Below, one piece after another: positions 5,693 through 6,689 of a stretch of DNA of 6,689 nucleotides. The position numbers and the translations under genes are program-made. Where the stretch lies: positions 1 to 6,689 of the forward strand of contig JALSOD010000297.1 in NCBI GenBank assembly GCA_026986655.1, in the 5' to 3' direction. The stretch comes from Caldifarciminota bacterium. Lineage in GTDB: Bacteria > Hydrothermota > Hydrothermia > B15-G9 > WFZT01. Below the pieces are notes generated by a model. That model did not search any database. It was not told the origin of the DNA and worked only from the letters and a program-made list of their open reading frames with translations. How positions within the stretch are numbered: position 1 is the first letter of the stretch; the number at the start of each line of letters is the position of its first letter.

Positions 5693-5698
5693 TATAAT
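5693..5698 (+). promoter_or_regulatory. -10 element of a candidate leaderless promoter for the HAD gene
   Basis: A perfect TATAAT ends 8 nt before the ATG at 5707, and no SD precedes that ATG. No good -35 is visible at 16-19 bp upstream. That region is shared with the -35 of the divergent DUF438 promoter (5675-5680), so the two promoters lie back to back and could compete or be co-regulated. Confidence 0.5.
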
Positions 5699-5706
5699 TA
5701 TCTGCA

Positions 5707-6384
5707 ATGAAATCGATTGATGGAATTGAAGTTATAACATTTGATGGCGACGGGACGCTCTGGGATTTTAAAAAGGTCATGAGGTACGCCCTCAAAAAGC
5801 TTGTAGAAAGGCTAAGAAATCTTGGTATCAACGCCAAGATTGAAGATTTCATTGAAGTCAGGAAAACAGTTGCAGAACAAAGTCCTGACCTTTCTTTGTA
5901 CAAAATAAGGAGAATCTCCATGCATGAAACTCTAAAATTTTACAAATCTTATGATCCCCGGTTGGCCGAAGAACTTTTTAAGCTATACCTTGAGTACAGA
6001 CACGAAAGGATCGAGCTTTACGATGATGTTATCCCGGTATTAGAACAACTGAAAAATCACTACAAAATTGGCCTGATAACGAATGGCAACACCAGATTTG
6101 AGAATCATCCAATATCAAAATATTTCGACTTTGCGATTCAGGCTTCTCTACTTGGGATATCCAAGCCTGATTCACGTGTGTTTAAAAGGGCCATTGAGCT
6201 CGCAGGTACCGAAAAAATTCTCCATGTGGGCGATTCGATCGAAGAAGACTACCTCGGAGCTAAAAGTGTGGGACTCAGTGCAATCTGGCTAAACAGAGAG
6301 GGGATCAAACCCGACGTCAAAATAGACCACGAAATTCATTCTCTGCAAGAACTCCAGGACCAGATTGTAAATTTCCTTTTATAG
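5707..6384 (+). CDS. HAD-superfamily hydrolase (probable phosphatase)
   Basis: 225 residues with all four HAD motifs in order. Motif I is FDGDGTLWD (nucleophile D13, acid/base D15), motif II LITNGN (T125), motif III SKPD (K153) and motif IV HVGDSIEEDYLGA (D176, with E180/D181). Residues about 20-100 between motifs I and II are a helical cap of the C1 type. It therefore resembles subfamily IA phosphatases such as phosphoglycolate phosphatase, YjjG-type nucleotidases and related small-molecule phosphatases. Its substrate cannot be told from sequence. It is a soluble cytoplasmic enzyme using Mg2+ and an aspartyl-phosphate intermediate, as known for the family. It diverges from the DUF438 gene across 90 bp, with promoters overlapping back to back. 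The ATG lies directly before the first strand of the Rossmannoid core, so the start is credible although no SD is present. Confidence 0.9.
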   Translation: MKSIDGIEVITFDGDGTLWDFKKVMRYALKKLVERLRNLGINAKIEDFIEVRKTVAEQSPDLSLYKIRRISMHETLKFYKSYDPRLAEELFKLYLEYRHERIELYDDVIPVLEQLKNHYKIGLITNGNTRFENHPISKYFDFAIQASLLGISKPDSRVFKRAIELAGTEKILHVGDSIEEDYLGAKSVGLSAIWLNREGIKPDVKIDHEIHSLQELQDQIVNFLL

Positions 6385-6397
6385 CAAAATTTAACTA

Positions 6398-6446
6398 TCC
6401 TCAACTTTTTCAAATTTATGATTTGAGGAGCCGTATTATTTTTTTT
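6398..6446 (+). terminator. Possible terminator after the HAD gene
   Basis: TCCTCAA (6398-6404) pairs with TTGAGGA (6423-6429) around an 18-nt AT-rich loop. A run of eight T (6439-6446) follows after a gap of nine bases. The large loop and the gap make it a weak candidate, but it sits 13 bp after the stop codon. Confidence 0.4.
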
Positions 6447-6471
6447 AAATTGTTGCCATTTTGAATCAGAG

Positions 6472-6496
6472 GGGAGGATTTTCTCTCGATCCTCCC
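6472..6496. terminator. Inverted repeat, possible second terminator after the HAD gene
   Basis: GGGAGGAT (6472-6479) and ATCCTCCC (6489-6496) form a perfect 8-bp stem around a 9-nt loop. The stem extends to ten pairs with one wobble and one A-T pair. It lacks a real T-tract on either side (TTATACAC follows), so termination is uncertain. Confidence 0.45.
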
Positions 6497-6542
6497 TTAT
6501 ACACTCTCCACCTAAAAGCAAAATTATTATGTTGATGCGTAA

Positions 6543-6571
6543 TTGAATATAAACTACCTTCATCGTAGAAT
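6543..6571 (+). promoter_or_regulatory. Candidate leaderless promoter of the right-edge gene
   Basis: TTGAAT (6543-6548), exactly 17 bp, then TAGAAT (6566-6571). The -10 ends 7 nt before the ATG at 6579, so the transcript would begin at the start codon. No SD is visible before that ATG. The same layout precedes the other two plus-strand genes. Confidence 0.55.
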
Positions 6572-6578
6572 TACTAAA

Positions 6579-6689
6579 ATGGAGTGTACAATAACGGATA
6601 GAGAAATCATCGTGTATATCCTGAGATCAAAATTTCCCATACATTCTGAAAATTTTTATGTGATTCATCCGAGAGCATACTCTTTAACA
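6579..6689 (+). CDS. Start of an unrecognised gene (3' end outside window)
   Basis: An ATG at 6579 opens a frame of 37 codons that is still open at the window edge. It begins MECTITDREIIVYILRSKFP and continues HSENFYVIHPRAYSL. Support comes from the -35/-10-like pair placed directly before the ATG and from its position after the HAD gene's terminator-like hairpins. The fragment is too short to assign to a family, and function is unknown. An in-frame TTG at 6543 could extend it by 12 codons, but that would place the start inside the proposed -35. Confidence 0.45.
   Translation, partial: MECTITDREIIVYILRSKFPIHSENFYVIHPRAYSLT

Noticed and set aside
5640..5921. Minus-strand open frame across the HAD gene start and the divergent promoter
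   Set aside because: It is antisense to the HAD motif I region and its end runs through the DUF438 promoter; no SD or family match.
6336..6563. Minus-strand open frame after the HAD gene
   Set aside because: It overlaps the HAD C-terminus and terminator-like hairpins, has low-complexity Ile/Lys/Asn-rich sequence and no SD.

Overview
The window is a moderately AT-rich bacterial segment. It carries four well-supported protein genes, the start of a probable fifth, and intergenic DNA with clear promoters and terminators. There are no RNA genes, insertion sequences or CRISPR arrays that I can see. The taxon is uncertain. The leftmost protein has a 'INYQG.L' N-terminal domain, then (A/S)DT(A/S) repeats, then YadA-like head repeats. 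That architecture is common in uncultured candidate-phylum or FCB-like bacteria (WOR-3-type genomes come to mind). A DUF438-hemerythrin-PAS protein fits an anaerobic or thermophilic lifestyle. This is inference from family distribution, not proof.

Layout: (1) 1-2545, minus strand: a very large repetitive secreted or surface protein. Its first 848 codons lie in the window and it runs off the left edge without a stop. (2) 2546-2945: divergent intergenic region with tandem direct repeats, two palindromes and promoter-like sequences. (3) 2946-3992, plus: a ketopantoate reductase-family (ApbA/PanE) enzyme. (4) 3993-4317: convergent intergenic region with a tandem set of terminator-like hairpins and one 20-bp perfect-stem hairpin. 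(5) 4318-5616, minus: a DUF438 / hemerythrin-HHE / PAS protein, a probable oxygen, NO or redox sensor. (6) 5617-5706: compact divergent promoter region with a near-consensus sigma-70 promoter overlapped by a 9-bp inverted repeat. (7) 5707-6384, plus: a HAD-superfamily phosphatase. (8) 6385-6578: terminator-like hairpins and a promoter. (9) 6579 to the right edge: the start of an unrecognised open frame.

The genes are single transcription units in alternating orientation, so little shared pathway can be read from the order. The two minus-strand genes have strong Shine-Dalgarno sequences (AGGAGGTG and GGGAGGA). All three plus-strand starts lack a convincing one. Each instead has a -10-like hexamer ending 7-8 nt before its ATG, the arrangement expected for leaderless transcripts. 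That contrast, the palindromic operator candidate at the DUF438 gene, and the composite repeat protein with an internal 351-bp-offset duplication are the observations most worth a second look.
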